NCBI GenBank assembly: GCA_951812925.1
Contig: OX638368.1
Location: forward strand, 155,978,492 to 156,042,491
Reading direction: 5' to 3'
Length of the DNA stretch: 64,000 nt
Origin: Calliopum simillimum
Lineage: Eukaryota > Arthropoda > Insecta > Diptera > Lauxaniidae
The notes under the pieces: model-generated
Database searches by the model: none
Told to the model about the DNA's origin: nothing
The model's input: the letters and a program-made list of their open reading frames with translations, nothing else
Translations under genes and position numbers: made by a program
Part shown: piece by piece, positions 49,293-60,500 of the stretch
Position numbering within the stretch: the stretch's first letter is position 1
Layout of the letters: each line of letters starts with the position of its first letter

Positions 49293-49964
49293 CGTGAGCT
49301 GCTATATATATTTTTGGCCTAGGCAACACTAATGTCAATAGCTAAAATCTGGCAACACCATAATAAAGTTTGACATTTTTTAGCATAAACGTACTCACAA
49401 CGTTTTGATGTACAAGTGCTATTTGTTTTGTTTACAGTGAGTTAAGAACATTAATTTTTCCATTGATGGTTTAAGCGATTGATAAATTATGGAGTGCCCA
49501 AGGATGCCTCTATCTCACGATATGTCACACGACCATCTTGCATTATCAGTTCACGCACGGCATCAATGTTCTCTGGCACAACGGCCGTTTTTGGACGACT
49601 TTCACGGAATTCGTCTTTGAGCGAGCGTCGGCCACGATTGAATTCATTAAACCAGTTTTTCGCAGTGCTATAAGATGGTGCTTCATCGCCATACAAAGAT
49701 TTAAGTTCATCGATGCACTCTTTTCGTGATAATTCACTTCGAAAGTTGTGAAAAATGATCGCACGAAAATGTTCACGAGTTAATTCCATTTTTTTTGCCA
49801 AATTGATTTTTTCAAGTCACTGTAAACAACACAAATGATGGTCGTACGTCAAAACGTTCTGAGTACGTTTATGCTAAAAAATGTCAAACTTTATTATGGT
49901 GTTGCGAGATTTTAGCTATTGACATTAGTGTTGCCTAGGCCAGAAATATATATAGCAGCCTACG
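49293..49964 (-). mobile_element. Internally deleted mariner with long TIRs
   Basis: 672 bp flanked by TA. Terminal inverted repeats run about 150 bp or more (GCTGCTATATATATTT, 'ggcctaggcaacactaatgt', 'caatagctaaaatct', 'aagtttgacattttttagca'). These are far longer than the roughly 28-bp ends of classic mariners. Between them lies only the N-terminal part of a transposase. Confidence 0.85.
49487..49801 (-). CDS. Mariner transposase DNA-binding region, intact 104-codon frame
   Basis: Reads from ATG at 49801-49799 to a stop at 49487 without interruption: MAKKMELTREHFRAIIFHNF, then a first helix-turn-helix (SRKECIDELKSLYGDEAPSY, TAKNWFNEFNRGR), SRPKTAVVPENIDAVRELIM, and the start of the second helix-turn-helix (VTYREIEASLG). 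The full family protein is about 340-350 residues; the whole DDD catalytic domain is gone. If transcribed, it could bind the element's own ends without cutting, by analogy with deletion-derivative repressors such as P-element KP, but nothing here shows expression. The start is the natural mariner start, 12 bp downstream of an AT-rich leader. Confidence 0.75.
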   Translation of the reverse strand: MAKKMELTREHFRAIIFHNFRSELSRKECIDELKSLYGDEAPSYSTAKNWFNEFNRGRRSLKDEFRESRPKTAVVPENIDAVRELIMQDGRVTYREIEASLGTP

Positions 49965-50871
49965 TAGTAAGTATACTGGAAAACTATTTTGTATCAAATA
50001 TTACTTAAATCGGAAATATAAAAATTTTTCACCTGTGTGCTTCACGTGAAACCCCTTAATTTGCATAATTTTCCGGAAAAATTGCGAGAACCCATTTTGA
50101 TATGTTGATCAGAGGTAAATTTCCTCTCGATTGGTTAAGGTTTTATGTACCTTCGAATCATTGGAAGCATAACATCTAATTGGACTGGTCTAGAATTCTA
50201 AAAAAGAATAAGTTCGTTGTTATTTAAATAAAAGATTTGAAAAACTGCTTACATCTGTGGAATCAGTACATCTCTCTTCAAAAACTGTTACGCAAAAATG
50301 AATTAAGCCCGATCGTGCTGCTGCTAAGAAATCCATGTTTTCAATTTTGGACCATGTCACAAATTTGGACTTATTATATTTTTCTATTTCGAGATAATTT
50401 GCAGCTAGCTTATCAAGCATTGGATTAATATGATTTATAAATCTCATTACAAAGTTTGTGAGGTTCAATGGAATATATTGCATGAGATTCAGAATGCCTA
50501 AAAGAAGCTAAAAGTCGCTATAGCAATGATAACACAGGTTCACAAAAAAAAAAAAGAAAAAGGAATGTATTTTTGAGTAGATATATCTACATATCGTTAC
50601 CTGAAATCCAAAAACGTAACATAAATCTTCAAATATTTTAGACATCCAAGACTTTTTTTGGAACTTCATAGTGTAGTTCCAGGAAAAGTCCTAATTCTAT
50701 ATTTTAAATGGTATGGAACAGCCATTATATTCCTGATCAAACGATACTACCAAACTTTTACGATTGGACTCTTACTTTCTGAGTTATCTACTTTTAAAAT
50801 GAAAGTGATTTCAATTTTCAAATATTTCTTGCCCATAACTCGGATTCCGCTACAAATATACACAGAGAAAA
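49965..50871. other. No gene recognised
   Basis: AT-rich intronic DNA without recognisable repeats. Confidence 0.4.
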
Positions 50872-51058
50872 CAACATTGTCAAAAGTGGCAGGAACGTAG
50901 TTATATTAACCACGTGGCGTCTCAAATTTTGAGCATGGCTCTTTTGTGGCAGTTTTAACAACGCGCGTTGCTAAATAAAATACAAAAGCAAAAAAAAAAA
51001 AAAAAAATGTTTCTGAATTAATTTTTCTTGTGAATGAAAACTGACATTATTTTATTTT

Positions 51059-51865
51059 TATACCCTACACCAAGGGTATATCCACTTTGTCCCTCCGTTT
51101 GTAACGCAGAGAAGGAGGCGTGGCAGATATGGAAAAGTATATATATTCTTGATTAGCGTCACCTCCTGAGTCGATATAGCCATGTCCGTCTGTCTGGCTG
51201 GCTGGGTGGCTGGCTGGCTGGCTGGGTAACGGCTGTGTGTGGAAATACATTTTTTGGGAAAACTAAGCAAGATAATTCAATGAAATTTGGTAAACAGCCT
51301 CCGTCATCAAAGTTAGCTCGGGAGATTGAAAATGAGCGAAATCGGTCAACGGGCACGCCTACCGCCCATACAAAAAATGTCTTCAAAATGCAAATTTTTG
51401 AGTATTTTTCTCAACAACGCAACCAAAATACATATAAATACTACGAATTGTCAGCGCAAGCTCTGACAAAAAACTGGTCGAATTCGGACAAGAGGGCGTG
51501 GCACCTCTCATATAAGTAAAAGCTTCAAAACGCTGTACAGAAAGCGTTTTTTGAGATAATCGAACTAGATTTGACTCGGACACTAAAAACTATAAATGCA
51601 AGCTTTAAGCAAAAACTGGACAAAATTGGACAAGAGGGCGTGGCTCCTCCCATATAAGCAAAAGCTTCAAAACGCTATTCTGAAAACATTTTTTTAGATA
51701 ATCCAACCAAATTTCACTTAAATACTAAGAACTATAAATGCAAACTCTGAGAAAAAACTGGGTGCATTCGGAGGGCGTGGCACCTCCCATATTAGCAAAA
51801 TTTTCAAAATACTGCTGTGTAGGGTATTTAATGTTTGGCCAGGCCAAAGGTAACACCCTTACTAG
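51059..51865 (+). mobile_element. DINE-1-like Helentron, most complete copy
   Basis: Begins at TATACCCTACACCAAGGGTA (5' palindrome). It then has the AACGCAGAGAAGGAGGCGTGG block, 'gtcgatatagccatgtccgt' with a GGCTGGCTGG run, and three or four units of 'ggcgtggcacctcccatata' spaced about 120 bp. It ends TTTGGCCAGGCCAAA, 13 bp, CTAG|T. Terminal hairpin plus CTAG and lack of target duplication are Helitron/Helentron hallmarks. No Rep/helicase is encoded. Confidence 0.85.
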
Positions 51866-51905
51866 TTTATTTTCAATTTTATTCTTTAAATAAATTTTTT
51901 CTGTT

Positions 51906-51970
51906 TTGATATTGGGGAGATTTGAACCTGGAACCTGTCGTGTGATAAATGCGGACGTTAGCAACTCAGC
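51906..51970 (-). other. tRNA-like module of element F
   Basis: On the reverse strand: TAGCTGAGTTGCTAACG (A-box-like) and GGTTCAAATCTCC (B-box-like) about 35-40 bp apart, after GATGCCCG. It resembles in layout the forward module of elements A-D (TAGCC-AGTTG-CTAACG), but no full cloverleaf was found. Confidence 0.45.
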
Positions 51971-52029
51971 TACGGGCATCATTATTGTGAAGTTGACTGA
52001 AAGTCTATTCGTTTTGAAATAAGCTAATT

Positions 52030-52262
52030 TGGATTTAACTACGTTTCGTGGTGTTTTAACTACGTTTCGTTGCTGATTTGAGTTTAAAAACGCTTTGTGA
52101 GTGTTTTGACTACGTTTCGTTGCTGAATAGGATTTAACAACGCTTGGCAACCAGCGTTGTTGAATAAGTTTCAGCTACGTTTGCGAGTGATTTCGCAACG
52201 CACCATACAAATATGAGCTTGGAGCGTTGTTAAATCCAAATCAGCAACGAAACGTAGTTAAA
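52030..52262. repeat. Hairpin built of 'aactacgtttcgttgctga' units
   Basis: Three forward units (about 52038, 52060, 52111) and an inverted one near 52237-52260 ('tcagcaacgaaacgtagtt') allow several alternative hairpins, with 'ccagcgttgttgaa' near the centre. Confidence 0.65.
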
Positions 52263-52296
52263 ACACTCAGGAACGTGGTTTTTTCTTCGCTCTGTG

Positions 52297-55042
52297 TATA
52301 GAAGTCCTTTGTATGGGGGTCGTGATGCATTTACTTCAAAGGGTGATATCTCGGAGTATGGTTCAGTAAGGAAAATTAAGGCTATCCGAAACCATTATAA
52401 AAATGGAATTGCACGTTTTCCTCGAACTACGTCATAATTCTGAAAACAGCAGTAACAGCAACTTCAAGGAGGACATTTCAAAATCCTGAGTGTAAATAAG
52501 CAATTCTGACCTCGAATTCGGTTTCAGAGTCAAAAAGTACATAAGGGTAGATATGTCTACTCAAAAGTTCCATCCATTTCTTTTTGCTTTGTGTGCCGTG
52601 AAATTTATAACTTTCCACGTGTCTTTTTTCTTTCAAGGGAAATGTTTTTTAAGGAACTTCTTCCTTACAGAAATAACTGATATAGTGTGTACGCCTTTAA
52701 TATGCAAGCCCTCAGCTAACTCTCTTTTCTTAACTTGAATTATGAAAATAATAGCATATGTTCATAGAACGAGAGTCTATGTTGCACTTTTCGCCTTTTG
52801 AACTTTAAAATCATTCCATTGAATTCACAGAATTTTAATTTATCACAAAGAAGGTCATTCAAACTACTTACATACACTAATCGATAAAAATAATTTCATG
52901 AATCTTTGGAGGTTTTTTTTTTGTTTTTGCTACTTATCGCAATTTTAGTCATCGTGATGTCCTCTTTTTCAACTTAGTAATTCTTTTATTGGCACCAATA
53001 TTCTTTGGCGTCCTTATAATTTTAGTGTCGTTCTTTAACGTTTGTCATCGTACAAGACGCAATCGAATTGCATTATTCAACTCTTTGGCAACACTCTTTA
53101 CAATTGATATATAAAATGTACTCATTTCTTTAGCTTTAACATTTCCTTATTTTATTTGTAATGTCACTTCGTCCTTGTTATTGTTGTTTTTGTGTCTTCC
53201 TAATAAAATGAATAACATTTTTATGATTTCTATATTTAAAACAAGGATATGGCCACAAAGCTCCTCCTATTTTCTATTTCTCCTTAGCTGCATTTTGATT
53301 TCCTTATCCATTAAGATGGAACTAAGAGCGGACGTTGCTGTTCCATTAAACATTGCCGGGAATATCAATACTGTTTTTTTCTGTCTTAGCGCAATTTTGT
53401 TAGGGTGAATAAAAAAAAATTAACTTTTTGTATAAAGCGTTATAGTAAAATCCAATAAGTAGAAAACATTTTTTTTTCTTTAAAACTGATATGTAGAAAG
53501 TTCACTACTATGTCCGAACTGGAATTTTAACCCAGACAGTGCCGTAGCTAAAGGTCTTTTAATAACCATTAACAAAAGTAGACCTATTTTTGCCAATCCA
53601 CTACAAAAGGGTTACTAGACCCTTGCAGTTACTTGCATCTGGCTTGTATTGATACATAGCAAACTGGACATGCAGCTTTAAATATTTTTAATTGGTTTCC
53701 AAAATTAAATTTTTTTAATCCCCCTGATTTCAATACGTTTGTTTACCTTTGAAAAATGTCAGTTTTGACAACGAATTTGCTGTCAAGAATATGCCAGACT
53801 TTTGTTGTTCTACAGTGACGACACTGTGACAGGAATCTGGACAGGCGAAAAGCTTTTAAAGACTTTTCTTCTTTAAGTCATAAAATGAAAGTTGCCAAAC
53901 AGTTTATAGGAACATAAACGATAATGAGATCATAAATGCGCTTTCTTTCAGCACAAGTTGGATGTACATATAACAAAATAAGCGGTTCATACTCTCTTGC
54001 AACATCCTGAATGTTCTTTTGACGTTGAAAGCTTTACATTTCCTTAACATTAATAGAAATTTTATGAATGTAACGTAAAGCAGAGTATTATAAAGTATCG
54101 TAGGATGTGTCCTATAAAAAAATATAATGTGTAGATACATACATGTATAAATGATATATGTATTGACAAAAACAATGCTTAATATAAGATTAACGCTGTG
54201 ATGTAAGTACTTATACTTTCTTTAAAGGTCTACGCACAATATCTATATTAAATGGGAAGTAAACGTTTTAAATAAGCTGAGTTCAGTGATCAAAGTAATT
54301 TTTTTTGGTTTAGCTATGGTTTCCGAGATATTCTAGTTTAAAAATAAGTTACGTGTAAATTTGACACATTCCGCATAGAATGATTTATACGTAAAAAGCG
54401 TTTTTTGTCTCTTTAAGTATAAGGTGATGATGAAAATATAAACAATTTATTATAATATTGCCAAAAGTTATAGCCATTTTAAAATTGTACTCGGAATATG
54501 TAAATTTTGTTCTATTTCAGAGAAGATTTGATGGAACTGAACCGAATAATGCTCGTAAATGTAGGAAATTATTTTTATTTTAAAATTTAAACTGTTCAAC
54601 TTCTTACATTGATCTGAGCAGCTCAATTCGAATCTCCGTAAGCTCTGTAGTTTTGGAATTATTGTCCATTTGATTCGAACTAAGCAGAATCAATGTATCA
54701 AGTTTTATAAAGATAGTTCCTACAGTAACACTACCCTACCATTCATATCTATGGTAGAAACCATAGCTTGATACAGGATTTTCACTCCAAGTTAAACATT
54801 TTCCCCACCAATTTGATTAAATTGATTTAGAAAAAGATCAATTTGGTGTGGAAAAGATTCAACTTAAAGTGGAAATCTTTTAGCTCTTATGTTTCTGGAT
54901 GTTGATATTTTTTCTCAGACTAATTTGTTTCTTGTATCTTTGGTATCATTTGTACAAATGGAACCATCACCTGTTTGAATTGATATTTTCTACTATTTTT
55001 TATTTATTTTGCTTTAACTAACAGTTTCCCTTTATTTTTTAG
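52297..55042. other. Intronic DNA up to the 3' splice site
   Basis: No transposon recognised apart from a fragment near 54560-54690 shared inverted with 37570-37700. It ends with a good polypyrimidine tract and AG (CCCTTTATTTTTTAG, to 55042). Confidence 0.45.
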
Positions 55043-55459
55043 GTTTTCGCCGTCATACCCACATAATTAGTTAATTAACGAATAATAAACACCAATGAAA
55101 AACCACCCTTAAAACATAATTAAGCCAACAAAAATAAAAGAAAAAACATTAAATTTAAATAAATAAAGGATTAGTGAAACGAATAGAGAGGACTAAGGAC
55201 GACGAAAGAATAAAGATAAAATAATATCGAAGAAAATGCACGAATGCATCTTACAAATTGGTTAAGGAGCATGCATAAATGGGCTCCTTAAGAGCTCCGG
55301 TGAATCATTTAAATGCAGCAACAATTGCTAGAAACGAGCAATAAATTCGCGTCTTTCGCCAACCACTACTAAATGCAGTGGAAGAAGAAGTTTACTCGAT
55401 TGAAAGCAGCTACTGGACATTCGCGTGCGCGAAGGATGCTTTGTTGTGGACGAAGAAAG
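55043..55459 (+). other. Exon with the end of the 5' leader and the start codon
   Basis: Bounded by acceptor TTTATTTTTTAG| at 55042 and donor GAAAG|GTATGT (55459/55460). The first 330 bases are leader with several short upstream frames: one at about 55095 (6 codons), one opening at ATG near 55243 and one at 55278. The coding part starts at 55373. Confidence 0.6.
55373..55459 (+). CDS. N-terminal 29 codons of a rightward gene
   Basis: A TAA immediately precedes the ATG in the same frame, so this start is firm if the exon is real. The exon ends in phase 0. The peptide runs MQWKKKFTRLKAATG, then HSRARRMLCCGRRK: strongly basic with adjacent cysteines, the type of N-terminus that is often palmitoylated and held at membranes. 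I have the impression of a conserved fly protein but cannot name it. The remainder is right of this window or hidden in small exons I could not pick out. The alternative frame starting near 55378 would not be ATG-initiated and reads into the intron. Confidence 0.6.
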
Positions 55460-55705
55460 GTATGTTTGAAATTTTAAGATTCTTCGGAATGCATTTGTTT
55501 TTTGACAGTATCCTTCAAATCAATAAGTTACACATATACATGTATTTTCAACAAATTCAATTGAAATTATCAAACAAAAACAATTTTACTCCTTTTCGGA
55601 TTGATTAAGAAGCTCAAAAACGATGTACAAAAAAGATTTTCGTTTGATTTCGGGCTTATTTTAGCAACTGACTGCGCTTTTTTTTATTTGCATTTCATAA
55701 TTTTT

Positions 55706-55803
55706 CCAATCGAAGGTATAAAATGATGTTCTGTTCAGATTGCGCCTTCCAATCGAAGGCATAAAATGATGTTCTGTTCAGATTGCGCCTTCCAATCAAA
55801 GAC
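55706..55803. repeat. 43-bp tandem repeat, 2.3 units
   Basis: Units start with CCAATCGAAGG at 55706 and 55749, and a third partial unit starts at 55792. The first two differ at one base. Confidence 0.85.
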
Positions 55804-55879
55804 ATACTGTAAAATGAAGTTTTATAGCAAAGAAATTCAAAGACACACATTCGTTTTCTATAACCAAAAAGAAGAAACC

Positions 55880-56054
55880 CGATAATCGCGTGTTCCGATT
55901 GCATCTTCTTGTAGAAGACAACAAAGGAATGATATGGCCAGCGCTGAACAAAAGGAAAGTGTTTTCTGATATGGCAATAGAATGATTCGAACAACGAAAG
56001 GAATGTGCCAAACAGCTAGGTTTGGATGATCAAACTTTTTGCTGGGCTCTTTAG
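55880..56054 (+). pseudogene. Unrecognised coding-like fragment
   Basis: One forward frame gives RVFRLHLLVEDNKGMIWPAL, then NKRKVFSDMAIE, a TGA, then FEQRKECAKQLGLDDQTFCW and a TAG. The amino-acid mix and single internal stop suggest a decayed protein, perhaps a transposon-borne DNA-binding domain. I cannot assign it. Confidence 0.3.
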
Positions 56055-56132
56055 CACATTCGGCTATGAAACCTTTTGACATTTTTGTGTTCAATTAAAT
56101 TTGTTGAAATTTATGAACAAAAAAAAAAGTGG

Positions 56133-56214
56133 CCTTTTTCTGCTCCGAATGTAATGCATAAGGAGACAGTTGACCTTTTTCTGGTCCGATTGTAATGCAT
56201 AAGGAGACAATTGG
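56133..56214. repeat. 41-bp tandem repeat, two units
   Basis: CCTTTTTCTG...GTAATGCATAAGGAGACA at 56133 and 56174, with three differences. Confidence 0.75.
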
Positions 56215-57354
56215 TTACGCCCAATGACAAACAATGTAAAACGTAAATAAGACTTTATATGTGATGGGACCACAATTTGGACTAGTAGATTTCTCCCATG
56301 GAGTAGTTTGCAAACTAGTTTTGGAATAGTCCGTGCCATTAATTTCAAATCATCACAAAATGTCAGCCAATTCATATTATGTCATTGCTTTTATCCCTTT
56401 ATGGACTTACTCCAATAACTCCGTTGATTTTACGAATTTCAAAAAATCGATCTAAGAAAAGATGTTCAGAATAGTCCTCTGAATCTTACATTTTCTGGTG
56501 TTCTATTGATTCCCAACCACCCCGTATACATATGTTGCAAATTTCGATCAAGATTGGGATACGAAATTCTGAGTGTGTTCATTTTTTAAGATCAATTTTG
56601 AAGAAAAAATCTTAAAATTAAAGGGAATTCATACATTTTTATTCGAATTTAATTGATCTCATTGAAAATGCTGAACACTCACTTTAAGCACTCACTTTGA
56701 AAACCTTCGTTTTTATTAAAGACTTTAATTTTTGATCTATTTAAAAAATGCTTTAGTCCCAGGACTGATCCCGTGACCCCGGGATTGCATTTCAAAAATC
56801 CCGGGATCAGTAAAGCCTGAATATTGACATCCCTAGTTGATAGCCAGACGAATCTTTGATTTGCTTAAATTATTAATACATAACCAAATGATACTATGCG
56901 CATGCAATACTAAGATGGCTTATCAGGATCAATGGAAAATTGTTCGGAAAGCCTTAAAGAATTTACAAAGTTATTATTAGTTAAATTTAATGTATGTGGT
57001 ATCTATTGTAATTCCGTTCTAGTGATAACGCATTGTTAAATTTGCCACTCAAAATGTATGCAATATGCAAACGTATCTGCCGAAATTGTGTTATTATGGA
57101 ATTTATGACATTTTGTGCACATGCACTAGACGGAAAACCTATGCACACGCTTACACGCAGTTCACAATACAGCAATTTTATGAATTTAATTATGTCGGAA
57201 AGTGCAATTTAAAATAAAGGTTACCCATAATTTTATCAACATTTCAGTAACAAAAATGTTTTATAACTTTTACTTAATTATAATTTTTTCTATTTTTATA
57301 TCTACACGCGAAATCATATTTATAATATTCTAACTGATAAAGCGTATCACTTTT
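56215..57354. other. No gene; possible hAT end at 56750-56838
   Basis: Near 56755-56815 'cccgggatt' and 'aatcccgggatcag' repeat and invert next to 'tgacatccctag', whose inverse CTAGGGATGTCA resembles hAT ends. The remainder is AT-rich. Confidence 0.35.
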
Positions 57355-57515
57355 AACATGCTAAAAATGTTAAAGTAACATGCAAAAACTGTTCAATTAA
57401 CATGCTCAAAATGTCTATTTAACATTTTATATTTTCAATGGTAAAAAATGTTAAATTTACATTCAGTATGTAAAATTAAAATTTTTATCGTGTCAAATTA
57501 ACATGCTAATTCAAA
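57355..57515. repeat. Degenerate AACATGC/TTAACAT repeat
   Basis: Words such as 'taacatgc', 'aaaatgttaaa' and 'ttaacatgct' occur about eight times at uneven spacing. No terminal structure. Confidence 0.5.
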
Positions 57516-60500
57516 TAATGGTTTTTTGGGTGTAAAACTTATAGTTTTAGGGTCTTAAACTAAAATTTTGCATACTGAAATTTTCATTTAAAAATATTTA
57601 CTTAACAGTTGATTTATATTTTTCTCTGCTTTTGAGCTTGAAAAAGTACTTTAACCCTTTGAACCTATTTCAAATGACTTAATGGTGCATCTTGCATTGA
57701 CATTTAAACAGATTTCAGTTTTACAAACATAATGCAATCATAAATTTTAATTGTGTTCCTTCAATTAAGTAATCACGGAAATAAAACCACCCTAGTATGG
57801 CATTTGTATACTAAGAGACGTTTATTGAAACAAAGGATTGCAATTTGCAAGAGTATCAGATGCGTTCTTTAGGACTGAATGTCCATTGCAAGGACGCTAA
57901 CGCATCCTTTACGCAACAAAATGGATTCATTCGTTCGCTACATTGGGTGCGCATTCATTTATCAGAGTTTGTAAGCGAGTGGTTTCTTTCTCCTAAACGT
58001 GTGTGGGTATTTTGTGTCGAATTATAGTCGCACGTAATAAAGCAATAATTTATACACCACTACAATTGCATGCTGTACTTTATTTATAAGCCAACCGAAT
58101 AGTGTCCAAATTTGAATACAGAGAAGCATGAACTTGGATCATAGTATGTGTACGAGTAATTTGAAAAAGTGCCATGAAGGCTTAAAATCCACTTGCAATC
58201 TGGTTTAATATCTTGTGAGGTCTAACTTAACTAATTATAAGGGTATAACAAACAGAAAATCAGGATATTTCCGAGAAAAAAAAAAGATGTCGATATAATT
58301 CAAGATGGGTATTGAAAGGAAAGATTAGTACTTTCAACTAAATTTCATGGCTTAAAGTTACCATGCCTTGTTATTCAACTTCAAAAATAGTAAAAAGGCA
58401 GAGTTTTTTGAATTTTACGGCGCAGGCTATCTCAAAACCTAGACGTGATAGAACTGTTCAGCGGTTGGATCCAAATTTTGCATAGAACATGCAGAAACTA
58501 AAAAATATAAGCTAAAATATTAAAGTCTTTTCCATAGTCTTCGTAGCCCTACAATTATACATTATTTCACATAAGTATGAGGGAGGAGTGATTTTTCAAA
58601 AGGGCGTATTACCACTTCCGACCTCGAACAAACCTAAGAATGCCATCGCCATTATAATGCTAAAATGCATCCTCTAGTTCAAAATCCATCCATCAAAAAT
58701 CACATTTCGGAATGCTTATTTCCTTCCATATAATTTCATAGAAATTTTTATAGTTTGATACAAAAAGACGTATTTCGTATAATCGCCGAAAGAATCTTTA
58801 ATATTTTTTATATGTCCCAGGCTATACGGGCATTTCTCAGAAATTTTTAACCTATAGTTGTCGTCAAGTTTTGATGTCAAACGCGTAAGGTGCATGGTAT
58901 TAATTCAAATAGTAATGATTTTTTGTGAATATTGGCCCGCGCACATATTGTTCGAACTTTAACAAGTATGTGGATTAAATTTTTTTGTAGAAATATATGG
59001 AATTCGCGCCAATTTTGAGCTCCACGTGCTACCATGTACAGATCGTAATGGTACTGATCGTAAGTAAAAGGTTCCTGAGAACTGCTCATATATGTACTTA
59101 CATATCATGCCTATAGACAGCTGCTTAAATTTCCACATGGTGAAATAGGAGTGAAATAAGAGTGATTTATAAAATGTTCAGGCTTATTTCCAAATGTTTC
59201 AAATCAAAAGACCGAATTTTCAAAAGTTTTTTACTTTTTCCATTAAATACAAAAATGTTAGAATAAAAGTTAAAAGGGCATTAGAATCTTTGGTCAACTC
59301 AGTATAGCACCGTAGACATTAAAAAACAGCCACCAAAAATTTTTTCTCATTACTGAAAATTTGTTTAAGATGCAAATACGCCCTTTTGAAAAAAAAACTC
59401 CTCATATTTTTATGTAAGAACAGAATTTCTTCCATGTTTGTACTTCTCAACCTTCGTGTGATTGACGGTCCTCCAAAGTGAGCTTTTTTTCATGTAAATG
59501 TCTGAGATTTTTTTTCGACCAGCTATACTCATTATCTAAGTTTCTGCCACCCTAAGGTACCAAAGACACCTCATAAAATTAAAGCCTGTAAAAAATCAAA
59601 AAAATTCATCTCTAGGAAGTTTCCTCAAATTGTTGAAATTTAACAAACTACAGCAAATCTAAAACTTCAGTGCAAAATATGAAAAACGGAAATTAAACTC
59701 AACCCATAAACTATGCAATATTTTGTATTTTGTTAGTTAAATTCGGTTAAGGATTGTTATTGGTTTTAAGGTAAACACATTTGACGAGGTCTTATATAAC
59801 ATAAACTCAATTCACATTTGCGGTGAATTGAGTCTTATTAATTTCCAAGTCGACTGAACCAGTTGCTGAACTCGATTAAAAATTCAGATTTCTTCATCCA
59901 AATGTATATATGTTATCTTATAAAACAACGAGAGAGCTTGGACGACACCAAGTAAGTTATTGATTATATAATGATATTCTTAAAGGGTCGCCCATAAAAC
60001 ACGTCCGCAAAAATGTAGGAATTTCACTCTGTGGCAATCTACATTTTTTAAATTCCATTAGCCACTTGCATTTGCTTTGCCCTGTGGAAGCTAACAATTA
60101 AGTTACTAGTTTTCACATTGCTAGATTTTATTATCGCATTTTAGGCATTTATTTTTTTGAAATTTTTCAATATTTAATTTTTAATTTTCTCTTTGGAAAT
60201 ATGCTGCAAATTTGACTTCGGGTGAATTTTTCTAACTTTATTTCGAAACCTGCAATATTGTGTGAAAGCAAATAATAAAATCATCAATGCAACGTTTCAT
60301 TTTTCAGCTTAACTGAATCAAACCGCATTATACCTTGGAAAATTGTTGGATGTTTAATTAAATTTATTGCGGCATCAACGCGCTCAGCCATCAATTCCTA
60401 CGGTATACGGTATCATATGCTGCGTTGCATACGCGCTTAAACCACTGATGCGGTACAATTTTATGGCCCAAAAAGTCGGGCGCGTATTTAGTGCGGCTTA

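Larger units (their letters stand above)
50872..52296. mobile_element. Element F: TA-flanked MITE hosting a DINE-1-like copy
   Basis: CACAGAGAAAACAAC at the left and GCTCTGTG at the right with TA on both sides. Without the DINE-1-like insertion (51059-51865) it would be about 618 bp. Its right half holds a tRNA-like reverse module (51906-51970) and a large imperfect hairpin (52030-52262). Non-coding. Confidence 0.65.

Noticed and set aside
51906..51970. A true tRNA gene
   Set aside because: A- and B-box-like words exist but the acceptor and T stems do not pair properly, and the block lies inside a transposon.
53175..53408. Forward 77-codon hydrophobic frame
   Set aside because: Phe/Leu/Ile-rich frames arise easily in T-rich DNA; no splice signals or family resemblance.
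57781..58060. Possible second LTR on the reverse strand (AATAAA near the end of a less AT-rich block)
   Set aside because: No inverted TG...CA ends or flanking duplication could be found.
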